Made by a program: the position numbers and the translations under genes. The notes under the pieces are model-generated. The model saw only the letters and a program-made list of their open reading frames with translations. It did no database searches and was not told the DNA's origin. From Ancylomarina sp048268005 (lineage in GTDB: Bacteria; Bacteroidota; Bacteroidia; Bacteroidales; Marinifilaceae): 64,000 bases of DNA. Positions 25,418 through 33,620 of this stretch are shown one piece after another (the first letter of the stretch is position 1; every line of letters starts with the position of its first letter). The stretch covers positions 930,001 through 994,000 of the forward strand of contig JBLWWJ010000001.1 in assembly GCA_048268005.1 (NCBI GenBank), given 5' to 3'.

Positions 25418-27877
25418 ATGATTAAAATGAAAAACATTTTTTCCTTGGCATGTATTGTGATATTGACTTATTCCAGCAGTTTTGCACAGTTGGATCTCAA
25501 ATATCAAAAGCCAGACAAAGCTATTTTCGATTTGGCCGATGCGCCAATGGCACCATCGGTTAGAATTAACAGTAAAGGTGACAAAATCGTTTTATTGGAG
25601 AGAGATCGTTACAAATCTATCGTTGAATTATCGGAACAGGAGTTGCGATTGGGTGGTTTACGAATCAACCCGGTAACAAATATTGGTAGTCGTGTACGTT
25701 ATAATACAGGTATTGCGGTTCAAATTGTAGGGGAGAGAAGTAGTATTGAAGTTAAAGGATTACCTGCCAATGGCCGATTCGCAAATTTTTCATGGTCGCC
25801 TGATGAGAATTTTATGGCCTTTACCAATACCACTTTAAAGGGTGTTGAACTTTGGGTTTTGGATATTGCAAAGGCAGAGGTTACAAAATTATCTGAAGAT
25901 AAGCTGAATGCCAATATGGGACGACCTTTTTCATGGTATCGTGATAGCAAATCTCTTTTAGTTCGTTTTTTACCAGAGAAAAAGAAAGCCTTGATTGAGA
26001 AGTCAACAGCTATACCTTATGGGCCAACGGTTACGGTTAATGATGGTAAGAAAGCACAAAACAGAACCTATCAGGATTTATTAAAAGATAAATCAGATGA
26101 ATTTAATTTTGAACAATTGGTTCGTTCAGAGCTTTATAAAGTGAGTTTGACAGGCAAGAAAGAGTTGTGGAAAGAAGCGGCTATGTACAAGAGTTTTTCA
26201 TTCTCACCTGATGGAAAATATATCTTACTGACCACCATCGAAAAACCATTTTCATATATCGTACCGATGTACCGTTTCCCGTCTAAAACGATTATTTATA
26301 CACAAGCGGGTGAGATGGTGAGAACCATTCTTGAAGTGCCTCTTATCGAAGACCTACCTAAGGGTTTTATGGCAGAAAGAACCGGGATGAGAAATCTATC
26401 CTGGCGTTCTGATCGTCCATCTAGTCTGTACTGGGTGGAAGCTTTAGATGGTGGAGATCCAGCTAAAGAAGTTGATTACCGTGATGAGCTGTTTACCTTA
26501 GATGCACCTTTTAATCAAGATGCTCAGTCATTGTTAAAAACAAAATATCGATTTGGTGGTGTTACATGGGGAAATAAACAGACTGCTGTTGCATATAATT
26601 ATTGGTGGAATAGTAGAACGCTCCAAACCTTATTATTTGATCCATCTCATCCTGAAAAGGAAGCTCGTGTATTGAATGAGCGAAACTATCAGGATAGATA
26701 TAGTGATCCAGGAAATTTTGTGACAAGCAAAAATCAATACGGTCGTTACACGATTACCTTAGATGGCAATAAAGCTTATTTAAATGGTAGAGGTTATTCC
26801 AAAGAAGGGGTTCGTCCTTTTATCGATGAGATAAACTTAAAAACAGGAAAAACAAATCGTTTGTGGCGTGCTGATGGCAAAACAACTTTAGAGCGTATTT
26901 CGGATGTTATTAACATGAAGAAAGGTGTTATACTAACCAGTGTTCAGTCTAAAAACGATTATCCAAATTACTACATTCGTAATATCAAGAAAAGAATTGC
27001 TCCTCAGCAAATCTCATTTACTGAGAATCCTTTTAAGAGTATTCAGAACGTGCACAAGGAGGTGATTAAATATAAACGTGAAGATGGTGTTGAACTTTCA
27101 GCAACTTTATATCTTCCTGCGGGTTATGATATGAATAAGAAAGAGAAATTGCCAATGTTGATGTGGGCTTATCCTGAAGAATTTAAGGACAAGGCAAGTG
27201 CAGGTCAGGTAACAACATCGCCTAACGAGTTTGTCTACCCTTGGTACGGTTCTCCAATTTTTTGGGTTAATCGTGGTTATGTGGTTTTAGATGATGCTTC
27301 ATTTCCAATTATTGGTGAAGGTGATGCTGAACCTAACGATACCTTTATGAAACAATTGGTGGATAATGCAAAGGCTGCCATCGATGCAGTTGACAATTTG
27401 GGGTATATCGATAGAAATCGTGTTGCTGTTGGTGGTCACTCATACGGTGCATTTATGACGGCTAATCTGTTGACACATTCAAATTTATTTGCCGCGGGTA
27501 TTGCGCGTAGTGGTGCTTATAACAGAACCTTAACGCCTTTTGGTTTTCAGAGCGAGGAGAGAAGTTATTGGGAAGCTCCACAGGTTTACAATAAGATGTC
27601 TCCTTTTATGAATGCTGATAAAATGAAAACGCCATTGCTACTGATTCATGGTAAGGCTGATAACAATTCGGGAACTTACACCATGCAGAGTGAGCGTTAT
27701 TTTAATGCCTTAAAAGGCTTGGGTGCAACGGTACGTTTGGTTGTATTGCCTAAAGAAAGTCACGGTTATGCAGCTAAAGAATCTATTCTGCACATGTTAT
27801 GGGAACAAGATCAGTGGTTAGAGAAATATGTGAAAAATCGCAAGATGGATACAGAAATTACTAAGGCAGATAAGTAA
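25418..27877 (+). CDS. S9-family (prolyl oligopeptidase-type) serine peptidase
   Basis: An 819-residue secreted peptidase with signal peptide IFSLACIVILTYSSSFAQ. The N-terminal two-thirds forms a beta-propeller-like region with WD-type FSWSPDENFMAF and SFSPDGKYILL segments. The C-terminal alpha/beta-hydrolase domain has the nucleophile motif GGHSYGAFM (Ser near residue 674), the acid in HGKADNNSG and the histidine in ESHGYAAKES. Related enzymes cleave peptides after Pro, Glu or other residues in the periplasm. The sequence resembles the glutamyl-peptidase branch, but specificity is not decided by what can be seen. Confidence 0.92.
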   Translation: MIKMKNIFSLACIVILTYSSSFAQLDLKYQKPDKAIFDLADAPMAPSVRINSKGDKIVLLERDRYKSIVELSEQELRLGGLRINPVTNIGSRVRYNTGIAVQIVGERSSIEVKGLPANGRFANFSWSPDENFMAFTNTTLKGVELWVLDIAKAEVTKLSEDKLNANMGRPFSWYRDSKSLLVRFLPEKKKALIEKSTAIPYGPTVTVNDGKKAQNRTYQDLLKDKSDEFNFEQLVRSELYKVSLTGKKELWKEAAMYKSFSFSPDGKYILLTTIEKPFSYIVPMYRFPSKTIIYTQAGEMVRTILEVPLIEDLPKGFMAERTGMRNLSWRSDRPSSLYWVEALDGGDPAKEVDYRDELFTLDAPFNQDAQSLLKTKYRFGGVTWGNKQTAVAYNYWWNSRTLQTLLFDPSHPEKEARVLNERNYQDRYSDPGNFVTSKNQYGRYTITLDGNKAYLNGRGYSKEGVRPFIDEINLKTGKTNRLWRADGKTTLERISDVINMKKGVILTSVQSKNDYPNYYIRNIKKRIAPQQISFTENPFKSIQNVHKEVIKYKREDGVELSATLYLPAGYDMNKKEKLPMLMWAYPEEFKDKASAGQVTTSPNEFVYPWYGSPIFWVNRGYVVLDDASFPIIGEGDAEPNDTFMKQLVDNAKAAIDAVDNLGYIDRNRVAVGGHSYGAFMTANLLTHSNLFAAGIARSGAYNRTLTPFGFQSEERSYWEAPQVYNKMSPFMNADKMKTPLLLIHGKADNNSGTYTMQSERYFNALKGLGATVRLVVLPKESHGYAAKESILHMLWEQDQWLEKYVKNRKMDTEITKADK

Positions 27878-27898
27878 GCCCAATAGGAAATATTTTAA

Positions 27899-27930
27899 GA
27901 GAGAGCTCCTTTACATGGAGCTCTTTTCGT
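27899..27930 (+). terminator. Terminator after S9 peptidase
   Basis: AGAGCTCC pairs with GGAGCTCT around a 7-nt loop, followed by TTTTCGTTTT. Confidence 0.75.
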
Positions 27931-28096
27931 TTTAAAACCTTATTGATCAGTTTTAAGGTGTAAAGTTAATTAGTGTATATGATGAAAAAAACAAGCCTGC
28001 TTATTTAATTTAGTCTATTTAAAAGAAAATATTAAGCTATCATTTGAAAAAAATAATTATCTTATATGTCATATTCATAAACAGAATCAACTGCCT

Positions 28097-30109
28097 ATGG
28101 AAACCTATCTCGATATTATTCTCTTTTTAGCTGGTTTTATAATTGTTGCTGTAGCTGCAAGTCAACTTTCACTTTATTTCGTAAAAGTTAAGTTACCCAT
28201 TATTACAGGCCTTCTCGTTATTGGAATCGTTGCAGGTCCCTTTGTGTTAAAACTGATTCCCAGTGAATCCTTATCTCAACTTAATTTCATAAATGATATT
28301 TCTCTGTCCTTTATTGCTTTTGCTGCTGGAGCAGAGTTATACTTACTTGAATTGAAGGGACGAATGAAAAGTATCAAATGGCTTACCTTTGGTCAGCTAT
28401 TTATAAGCTTTGTATTAAGTGCGGCGATTATTTATTTAATTAGTCCTTATATCCCTTTTATGGCAGGATTAAGTGCGCCTGTTAAGTTGGCAATTTCACT
28501 TTTATTTGGCACCATCTTTGTTGCACGTTCCCCGGTTTCAGCTATAGCCATAATTAATGAAATGAGAGCGAAGGGTCCATTTACAAAAACGGTAATTGGG
28601 GTTGTGGTTGTTAAGGAATTTTTAGTGATTATTTTATTTACAATTTGTTCGTCTGTATCCCATGTATTGATTAATAATGTTGAATTTGATGCGAAACTCC
28701 TGTTTATTTTATTGGGAGAGTTAGGTTTATCCTTCCTCTTAGGTTATGCTTTGGGTAAAGGAATTAATATACTTCTGCGCTTTAGAATCTCCATTACAAT
28801 AAAATCAATTGCTTTGATTGTATTGGGGTATCTTGTCTTTGCTTTGGGCCACTATGTGCATTTTGTAAGTCAGGAATATTTAGGATTCGATATTTATATT
28901 GAGCCTCTTTTAATCTGTATTATTGGTGGCTTTTATATTGTGAATTTTAGTAATTACCGAAGGGAATTTAATAAGATTATTGAAAAGGTGATCCCCATCA
29001 TATATATCATGTTTTTCACCTTAACCGGAGCATCACTTTCACTCAATACATTCTCTCAGACTTTAGTAATTGCATTACTGTTTTTCTTTCTTAGGATTGT
29101 TGTATTGGCTATCGGAACTTTTGTTGGAGGGGCATTGGCAAAGGATCCATTGCATACCAGAAAATCGTCCTGGATGCCGTACATTACCCAGGCAGGTATA
29201 TCATTAGGTTTGGTTTCTATTGTTAGTCAGAAATATCCGGAATGGGGTCTTGAATTTGGGACTATTTTAATAACAGTAATTGTATTGAATCTTTTAGTTG
29301 GACCGCCTCTTTTTAAATGGGCGATTTTGAAAGTTGGAGAATCTCATCGAAAGCATGATGTATTGCACGAAAAGCGAGATAAAAAAGTCTTTATTTTTGG
29401 TCTCGAAGGAGAATCTCTTGCCTTGGCACGTCAATTGAAATCAAGCAATGTTCAAGTCGTAATGGTTACTCGTAATAAGGAGAAGGCTGCACATGAATAT
29501 ATGGGGGTTCGGGTTGTACACATAAAAAACTTAGGAATAGATGAAATGAAACGAATCGGAGCAGATAAGGCGGATAGTTTTGTTCTTTTTTATCGGGATA
29601 AGGATAGTCTGGAAATATGTGAACTAGCCTACGAACATTTTGGGACTCGCCATTTGGTTGTACGCTTGAACGATAGAAAGTATATGAAACAATTCCAGGA
29701 TTTGGAAGCTTTAATCGTTGAGCCGGCATCAATGCTTATTAGTTTGATGGATCACCTGGTTCGATCACCTATTGCAACATCTATTATTCTCGGTATAGAT
29801 GAGAATCAGGATACGGAGGATGTGGAAATGCAAAATGCGGATTATCACGGAACAAGCTTGCGAGAACTGCAAGTGCCAAGTGATATCATTATCTTAGCAA
29901 CAAAGCGTGATGAAAGTCCAATTATTTCAACGGGTTATACCCGATTGAGAATGGGAGATGTTTTAACGCTCGTGGGTTCCAGAGAAAGTCTTGAATTGGT
30001 GAAATTAAAATTAGGACAACAAGGAGAGGCTGACTTTAAACAACTAAGAGGTATAAAAATGAAACTTCTTAAGAAAATGAAATTTCCCAAAGGGGGTGAT
30101 TCTAATTAG
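28097..30109 (+). CDS. Kef-type monovalent cation:proton antiporter with RCK domains
   Basis: A 670-residue CPA2-type antiporter. The first about 415 residues hold 11-13 hydrophobic segments of a Na+/H+ exchanger fold. A cytoplasmic RCK_N/TrkA-N domain follows (KKVFIFGLEGESLALARQL, about 432-450), then a TrkA-C domain near 580-655 (GYTRLRMGDVLTLVGSRESL). It probably exchanges K+ or Na+ for protons under control of a nucleotide or nucleotide-derived ligand bound by the RCK part. It is monocistronic, ending in a bidirectional terminator. Confidence 0.92.
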   Translation: METYLDIILFLAGFIIVAVAASQLSLYFVKVKLPIITGLLVIGIVAGPFVLKLIPSESLSQLNFINDISLSFIAFAAGAELYLLELKGRMKSIKWLTFGQLFISFVLSAAIIYLISPYIPFMAGLSAPVKLAISLLFGTIFVARSPVSAIAIINEMRAKGPFTKTVIGVVVVKEFLVIILFTICSSVSHVLINNVEFDAKLLFILLGELGLSFLLGYALGKGINILLRFRISITIKSIALIVLGYLVFALGHYVHFVSQEYLGFDIYIEPLLICIIGGFYIVNFSNYRREFNKIIEKVIPIIYIMFFTLTGASLSLNTFSQTLVIALLFFFLRIVVLAIGTFVGGALAKDPLHTRKSSWMPYITQAGISLGLVSIVSQKYPEWGLEFGTILITVIVLNLLVGPPLFKWAILKVGESHRKHDVLHEKRDKKVFIFGLEGESLALARQLKSSNVQVVMVTRNKEKAAHEYMGVRVVHIKNLGIDEMKRIGADKADSFVLFYRDKDSLEICELAYEHFGTRHLVVRLNDRKYMKQFQDLEALIVEPASMLISLMDHLVRSPIATSIILGIDENQDTEDVEMQNADYHGTSLRELQVPSDIIILATKRDESPIISTGYTRLRMGDVLTLVGSRESLELVKLKLGQQGEADFKQLRGIKMKLLKKMKFPKGGDSN

Positions 30110-30120
30110 GGGGTAAAATA

Positions 30121-30160
30121 AAACAAGAAAGGCTGCTTACTAAAGCAGCCTTTCTTGTTT
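30121..30160. terminator. Bidirectional terminator
   Basis: A perfect 18-bp palindrome: AAACAAGAAAGGCTGCTT (30121-30138) with AAGCAGCCTTTCTTGTTT (30143-30160). It separates the convergent antiporter and DUF2892 genes. Confidence 0.92.
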
Positions 30161-30171
30161 CTATAAAAGTT

Positions 30172-30378
30172 CTAGTCCTTCTTTTTACAAGTGTTGAACC
30201 CCATAAGAGCATAGGGGGGACAATTACCAATAATAGCTGAAATAAGCATGATTGAAGCAAAGACAACAACCACAATACCAATTGTACCAGTAATAACATT
30301 AAAGATATACAGTGCAATTAATGTTAATGCAACAATTGAACGTAGAATACGATCAAGAGGACCCATATTTTTTTTCAT
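30172..30378 (-). CDS. DUF2892 (YgaP-type) small membrane protein
   Basis: A 68-residue membrane protein. Its start, NMGPLDRILRSIVALTLIALY, is the DUF2892 signature, followed by a second membrane helix. It ends GNCPPYALMGFNTCKKK, with the cysteine-containing NCP.Y...G.NTC motif of this family. In some bacteria the domain is fused to rhodanese (YgaP). The function of the stand-alone form is unknown. It lies 41 nt after the next gene on the same strand, so the two are probably co-transcribed. Confidence 0.87.
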   Translation of the reverse strand: MKKNMGPLDRILRSIVALTLIALYIFNVITGTIGIVVVVFASIMLISAIIGNCPPYALMGFNTCKKKD

Positions 30379-30419
30379 TTGAATAAATTTTAGTGATAAA
30401 TAAATTTAGTTGTATGGTA

Positions 30420-30944
30420 TTATTTCTCGATATAGGCTTTAAATTTACTTAAACCTTTTTCAAAATCCGGTCCAACTTGTTTTTCCATATCCATAAATAA
30501 CATAATAATGGTAGTTGGAAAGACATGCTCACCACGGAAACCCCAGGTCACTTCAGTTTTATTTTCTAGTTCCTTAAGCTTGAAGAACCCAATACTTGTT
30601 GATTTGAAAGGTTTAAGAAAACGCAATTCAGTTTCAATATCCGTATTACCTTCAATTTTCATTATTTCTTGTTCACCTTCACCGACGTCTTCATTTCCAA
30701 CCCAATGAGTGACTGATCCTATTTCACCATCAACGCCTCTATATTCTACTTTCATATTCGTATCCATTTCAGCCCATGGAGACCAAACCTGCTGTTCCTT
30801 AAGTGAACACAAGCTTTTAAATACGGTGTCAATTTGTGCAGTTACAACAATCTTACGTTCTACCTGATAGTTTTTAGGGGCCATTACATGCATTACAACT
30901 AATAAAAGAACAAGCATTCCAGCGATAAAAAGCGCTTTTTTCAT
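30420..30944 (-). CDS. SRPBCC-fold protein with membrane anchor
   Basis: A 174-residue protein with an N-terminal hydrophobic segment (ALFIAGMLVLLLVVMHVMA, about 3-21) and a START/SRPBCC-like domain. Visible are VERKIVVTAQIDTVFKSL, EQQVWSPWAEMD and the C-terminal helix. The family binds hydrophobic ligands in a helix-grip pocket. No ligand or partner can be named. It lies upstream of DUF2892 on the same strand. Confidence 0.82.
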   Translation of the reverse strand: MKKALFIAGMLVLLLVVMHVMAPKNYQVERKIVVTAQIDTVFKSLCSLKEQQVWSPWAEMDTNMKVEYRGVDGEIGSVTHWVGNEDVGEGEQEIMKIEGNTDIETELRFLKPFKSTSIGFFKLKELENKTEVTWGFRGEHVFPTTIIMLFMDMEKQVGPDFEKGLSKFKAYIEK

Positions 30945-31099
30945 AGGTGTTTTTTTAGGTTTATAATAGGATGGTTTTCAAATATGCCTTAAATAAAAAG
31001 ACAAGTGCCTCCTAAATTTAAGAAAAAATTCTTAAACTGGATTTACTTGCCTTAATATTGCTTTTAACCTTATGAATATCTTTTGATAAGGATAGTTTG

Positions 31100-32137
31100 C
31101 TAGAGTATGAAAATATCTGATTCTTTACATTTCTTTCTCAGTTCATCTGGCCAAATACTCGACTGTACTTCTCCAATATGTGCTTTTTTAAGAAGGAACA
31201 TACAGAGTCTCGATTGACCAATTCCACCACCAATTGAATAGGGTAGTTCGCCAGCTAATAGCTTTTTATGAAACATCAAGGATTTTCTTGATTCAGCACC
31301 ACGAATTTCAAGTTGTTTTTCAAGAGCTTCTTCATCCACACGAACCCCCATTGAGGAGATCTCAAAAGCAATTTCGAGTACCGGGTTCCAAAGAATAATA
31401 TCACCGTTTAAGCCTTTATAACCGTTAAGGGTAGGTGTGCTCCAATCGTCATAATCAGGAGCGCGACCATCGTGCGGTTCGCCGTTGGCCATTTCACTAC
31501 CAATCCCAATAATAAAGACGGCACCATATTCTTTAGCCACTTTTGTTTCTCTTTCCTTTGGACTTAGATCTGGATATTTGAGCAAAAGATCTTCTGCATG
31601 AATAAAACAGATCTCTTCAGGTAGTTGTGGTTCAATACCTGGATAGTGTTCCTGTAGAATGTATTCAGTTCTTTTTAGTGCAGCATAGATTTGTTTGACT
31701 GTCTTTTTCAAAGTGTCAAGGCTACGTTCTTTTTTGGTAATTGTTTTTTCCCAATCCCACTGATCTACATATAAAGAATGGATGTTCGTAAAATCCTCAT
31801 CTGGGCGAAGTGCGTTCATATCCGTGTAAAGTCCTTGTCCAACAGGAATACTTAGTTCACCAAGCATATAGCGTTTCCATTTTGCCAAAGAATGAACTAC
31901 TTCAGCTCTATCATCTGCTAATGCCTTAATGGGAAAGGCAACAGGACGTTCAATACCGTTTAAATCGTCGTTTAAGCCTGTGTGTTTCATTACGATTAAT
32001 GGTGCCGTAACACGTTTCAATCGGAGCTCCGATGACAGTTGCAACTGAAACTGATCTTTAATGAGTTTGATGGCTTTTTCCGTACGATCCAGATCGAGTA
32101 AGCTCTTGTAATCTTTTGGGATAATTAAATCTTTCAT
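31100..32137 (-). CDS. asnA: Aspartate-ammonia ligase (ammonia-dependent asparagine synthetase)
   Basis: Makes asparagine from aspartate, ammonia and ATP via aspartyl-AMP. It is a class-II aminoacyl-tRNA-synthetase-like enzyme of 345 residues (E. coli AsnA 330). Visible: VTAPLIV, GIERPVAF and VVHSLAKWKR near the N-terminus, LYVDQWDWE, DDWSTPTLNGYKGLNGDI, and GGGIGQSRLCMFLL as motif 3. The start (ATG on the minus strand at 32137) follows two consecutive attenuators with Asn-rich leader peptides, so expression should rise when charged Asn-tRNA is scarce. This differs from the AsnC control known in E. coli. Confidence 0.97.
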   Translation of the reverse strand: MKDLIIPKDYKSLLDLDRTEKAIKLIKDQFQLQLSSELRLKRVTAPLIVMKHTGLNDDLNGIERPVAFPIKALADDRAEVVHSLAKWKRYMLGELSIPVGQGLYTDMNALRPDEDFTNIHSLYVDQWDWEKTITKKERSLDTLKKTVKQIYAALKRTEYILQEHYPGIEPQLPEEICFIHAEDLLLKYPDLSPKERETKVAKEYGAVFIIGIGSEMANGEPHDGRAPDYDDWSTPTLNGYKGLNGDIILWNPVLEIAFEISSMGVRVDEEALEKQLEIRGAESRKSLMFHKKLLAGELPYSIGGGIGQSRLCMFLLKKAHIGEVQSSIWPDELRKKCKESDIFIL

Positions 32138-32162
32138 GGTATTGGGTTAATAGTTAATAAAT

Positions 32163-32196
32163 ATAAAAAAAAGCCTTTCCGCAGGGTGGAAAGGCT
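32163..32196 (-). terminator. Attenuator terminator 2 of asnA
   Basis: On the minus strand AGCCTTTCC (32196-32188) pairs with GGAAAGGCT (32180-32172) and is followed by T8. It is the second, promoter-distal terminator before asnA. Its 5' arm can instead pair with GGGTGAGAAAGG just after leader peptide 2. Confidence 0.85.
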
Positions 32197-32229
32197 ATAA
32201 CAAATGCATGTTGGTATCCTTTCTCACCC
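32184..32229 (-). promoter_or_regulatory. Antiterminator stem 2 of asnA leader
   Basis: GGGTGAGAAAGG (32229-32218, minus strand), directly after the stop of leader peptide 2, can pair with CCTTTCCACCC (32194-32184), 11 bp with one bulged A. Forming it blocks the terminator. A ribosome that finishes the leader would cover the upstream half; one stalled in the Asn run would leave it free. Confidence 0.75.
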
Positions 32230-32274
32230 TCAGGGAAAATTATTATTATTGTTATTATTATTGAATGAATACAT
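32230..32274 (-). CDS. Asn-rich leader peptide 2 of asnA
   Basis: A 14-residue frame: Met-Tyr-Ser-Phe, then eight consecutive Asn codons (AAT, AAT, AAT, AAC, then four AAT), then Phe-Pro and stop TGA. It lies between the two terminators of the asnA leader. Known attenuation systems (trp, his, leu, phe) use runs of codons for the regulated amino acid in exactly this way. Here a shortage of Asn-tRNA would stall the ribosome in the run. It is too short for normal gene calling. Translation is inferred from codon content and structure. Confidence 0.8.
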   Translation of the reverse strand: MYSFNNNNNNNNFP

Positions 32275-32293
32275 GTTGCTGAAAAATTGTGTT

Positions 32294-32326
32294 TATAAAA
32301 AAAGCCTTCCGGTAGGGGAAGGCTTT
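32294..32326 (-). terminator. Attenuator terminator 1 of asnA
   Basis: On the minus strand AAAGCCTTCC (32326-32317) pairs perfectly with GGAAGGCTTT (32310-32301), 6-nt loop, followed by a T7 stretch (32303-32297). It is the first, promoter-proximal terminator of the asnA leader. Confidence 0.88.
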
Positions 32327-32369
32327 AGTCTAGTGTAGGTATATTTTAACAATCAACTATAAGCTTCCC
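32316..32369 (-). promoter_or_regulatory. Antiterminator stem 1 of asnA leader
   Basis: GGGAAGCTT (32369-32361), inside the last codons of leader peptide 1, can pair with AAGCCTTCCC (32325-32316), 9 bp with one bulged C. This captures the 5' arm of terminator 1. A ribosome stalled at the last Asn codons would end about where this segment begins; one at the stop codon would cover it. Confidence 0.75.
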
Positions 32370-32431
32370 AATTTCGATGAATTATTATTCATCAAATTAT
32401 TAAAAGCATTATTGTTGTTGAATGATCTCAT
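32357..32431 (-). CDS. Asn-rich leader peptide 1 of asnA
   Basis: A 24-residue frame MRSFNNNNAFNNLMNNNSSK followed by LGSL and stop TAG. Nine of 24 residues are Asn, in runs of 4, 2 and 3. The final codons (Gly-Ser-Leu) overlap the upstream half of antiterminator 1. The ATG is about 14 nt after the predicted transcript start and has an A-rich upstream context normal for this phylum. It is the first of two leader peptides in one transcript. Translation is inferred from codon content and the paired RNA structures. Confidence 0.82.
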   Translation of the reverse strand: MRSFNNNNAFNNLMNNNSSKLGSL

Positions 32432-32451
32432 AGTTTCTTTATTTAACGCTG

Positions 32452-32482
32452 CTAAACTAGACAAGTTTTTTTGAATAACAAA
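32452..32482 (-). promoter_or_regulatory. asnA: Promoter of the asnA leader transcript
   Basis: On the minus strand: TTTG (32482-32479), 19 nt, then TAGTTTAG (32459-32452), 7 of 8 matches to TAnnTTTG at good Bacteroidota spacing. The predicted start is near 32445, just before leader peptide 1. Confidence 0.65.
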
Positions 32483-32527
32483 ACACAAAAAAACATTTTT
32501 AGCAAAAATCAACTTGAAAATCAGGCT

Positions 32528-33052
32528 TTATTTGGACTCTGATTCTTCATTTTCCAGTTCTGATAGTTGTCCAGAATAGGAGATGTGAGCTTTACTGTCA
32601 GTTCGAATAACTGTGGACACCGATTTCTTTGAGAAAACTTCCATAATAACTGTGTATGCCTCTTTATCCTTGACTTTGAAGGTATAGGTCACCTTCATCT
32701 TCTTATCATTACGAACGAGTTTTTCATCTAGAATTTCACCTTCAAAATTAATCCCACCTTCAGCGCCATAGTCTATTCGGTAGGCCCTCCCAAAAAATGG
32801 TAAATCACCTGTGCTTTTATTTCCAGAAATTTTAATAAAACCATAGTTTGTTGTTAAATCTATAGATGTTCCTCCCATAGGATAGGCTTTTTCAGCTTCA
32901 AATTTGAATTCACCACTTTCAATGAGTTGTATGCATTCAAGATATGCTTTTTGTCTTTTTTCTTTTCTAGCTTCTTTGTTTTGAGCAAATGTAGTTGAGA
33001 AAATAAAAAGAAGTAGGAGCGAGCTGATTAGTATTTTCAGTTTGGATTTCAT
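32528..33052 (-). CDS. DUF4251 secreted protein
   Basis: A 174-residue protein with a Sec signal peptide (KLKILISSLLLLFIFSTTFAQ), then a charged linker, then a DUF4251 domain. FKFEAEKAYPMGGTSIDLTTNY and GDLPFFGRAYRIDYG are characteristic. The family is largely confined to Bacteroidota, and its function is unknown. It is predicted periplasmic and beta-rich. It lies upstream of the asnA leader on the same strand, but asnA has its own promoter. Confidence 0.87.
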   Translation of the reverse strand: MKSKLKILISSLLLLFIFSTTFAQNKEARKEKRQKAYLECIQLIESGEFKFEAEKAYPMGGTSIDLTTNYGFIKISGNKSTGDLPFFGRAYRIDYGAEGGINFEGEILDEKLVRNDKKMKVTYTFKVKDKEAYTVIMEVFSKKSVSTVIRTDSKAHISYSGQLSELENEESESK

Positions 33053-33101
33053 AACTAAAAGGATTGGTTTATACCCTTAAGTTAACCAAAAAACATGCCA
33101 T

Positions 33102-33134
33102 AAAAAAGCCCATTCAGGTGATTTCTGAATGGGC
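33102..33134 (-). terminator. Terminator after the thioesterase gene
   Basis: GCCCATTCAG (33108-33117) pairs with CTGAATGGGC (33125-33134); the T run lies on the minus strand. Confidence 0.85.
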
Positions 33135-33161
33135 CATTTTATAAATCTATAAAAGCTTGAT

Positions 33162-33536
33162 TTAAGCTCTTTCCATAAATTTGACTGGATCGATAATATA
33201 ACGCTTGTGTAGAGATGATCCAATTGGTCCATCTTCGTCTGCAGCTTCAATTTCGAAAGTCAGTTTTTTACCATCAACTTCTGTTAATTTAGCTGTACAA
33301 GTCACTTTCTTACCAACTTTTGTTGCTTTAATGTGCTTGGTGTTAATTTGGATACCCACTGTATCTAATCCTTTATCCAAATCATTTTCAATGCATTTTA
33401 CTGCGGTGTTTTCCATGAATGCAACCATAGCTGGTGTCGCAAATACAGGAAGTTTCCCTGAACCATGTGCAATGGCTGTGTTGTTTTCTTCAACCGTAAT
33501 TTCCTGAGTGAAGCTTAATCCTTTATCTAAAGACAT
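33162..33536 (-). CDS. Hot-dog-fold thioesterase (FlK-like)
   Basis: A 124-residue single hot-dog domain. GSGKLPVFATPAMVAFMENTA is the hallmark segment of the fluoroacetyl-CoA-thioesterase-like family, and GLDTVGIQINTKHIKATKVGKKVTC the central strands. It probably hydrolyses a small acyl-CoA in the cytoplasm. The substrate is unknown and fluoroacetyl-CoA itself is unlikely in this context. Short intergenic repeats separate it from prfC. Confidence 0.88.
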   Translation of the reverse strand: MSLDKGLSFTQEITVEENNTAIAHGSGKLPVFATPAMVAFMENTAVKCIENDLDKGLDTVGIQINTKHIKATKVGKKVTCTAKLTEVDGKKLTFEIEAADEDGPIGSSLHKRYIIDPVKFMERA

Positions 33537-33577
33537 AATTACTTTGTTATTTAGTAAATGAGAATTGAGTTAATGAG

Positions 33578-33620
33578 TAGAATCATCAAATTCTCACATC
33601 AACATATTTTCACATTATCT
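33578..33620. repeat. Short-word intergenic repeat, copy A
   Basis: Just past the prfC stop: TCATCAAATT (33583-33592), CACATCA (33595-33601) and CACATTATC (33611-33619). The same words occur at 46548-46578 after another minus-strand gene. Confidence 0.35.

Noticed and set aside
32241..32262. ATT repeat read as a simple microsatellite
   Set aside because: The context (start, stop, antiterminator, terminator, asnA downstream, a second Asn-rich frame upstream) explains it better as a leader peptide.
32163..32326. T-box or other riboswitch before asnA
   Set aside because: No T-box sequence or specifier-loop structure is visible; the Asn codon runs in short frames account for amino-acid sensing.
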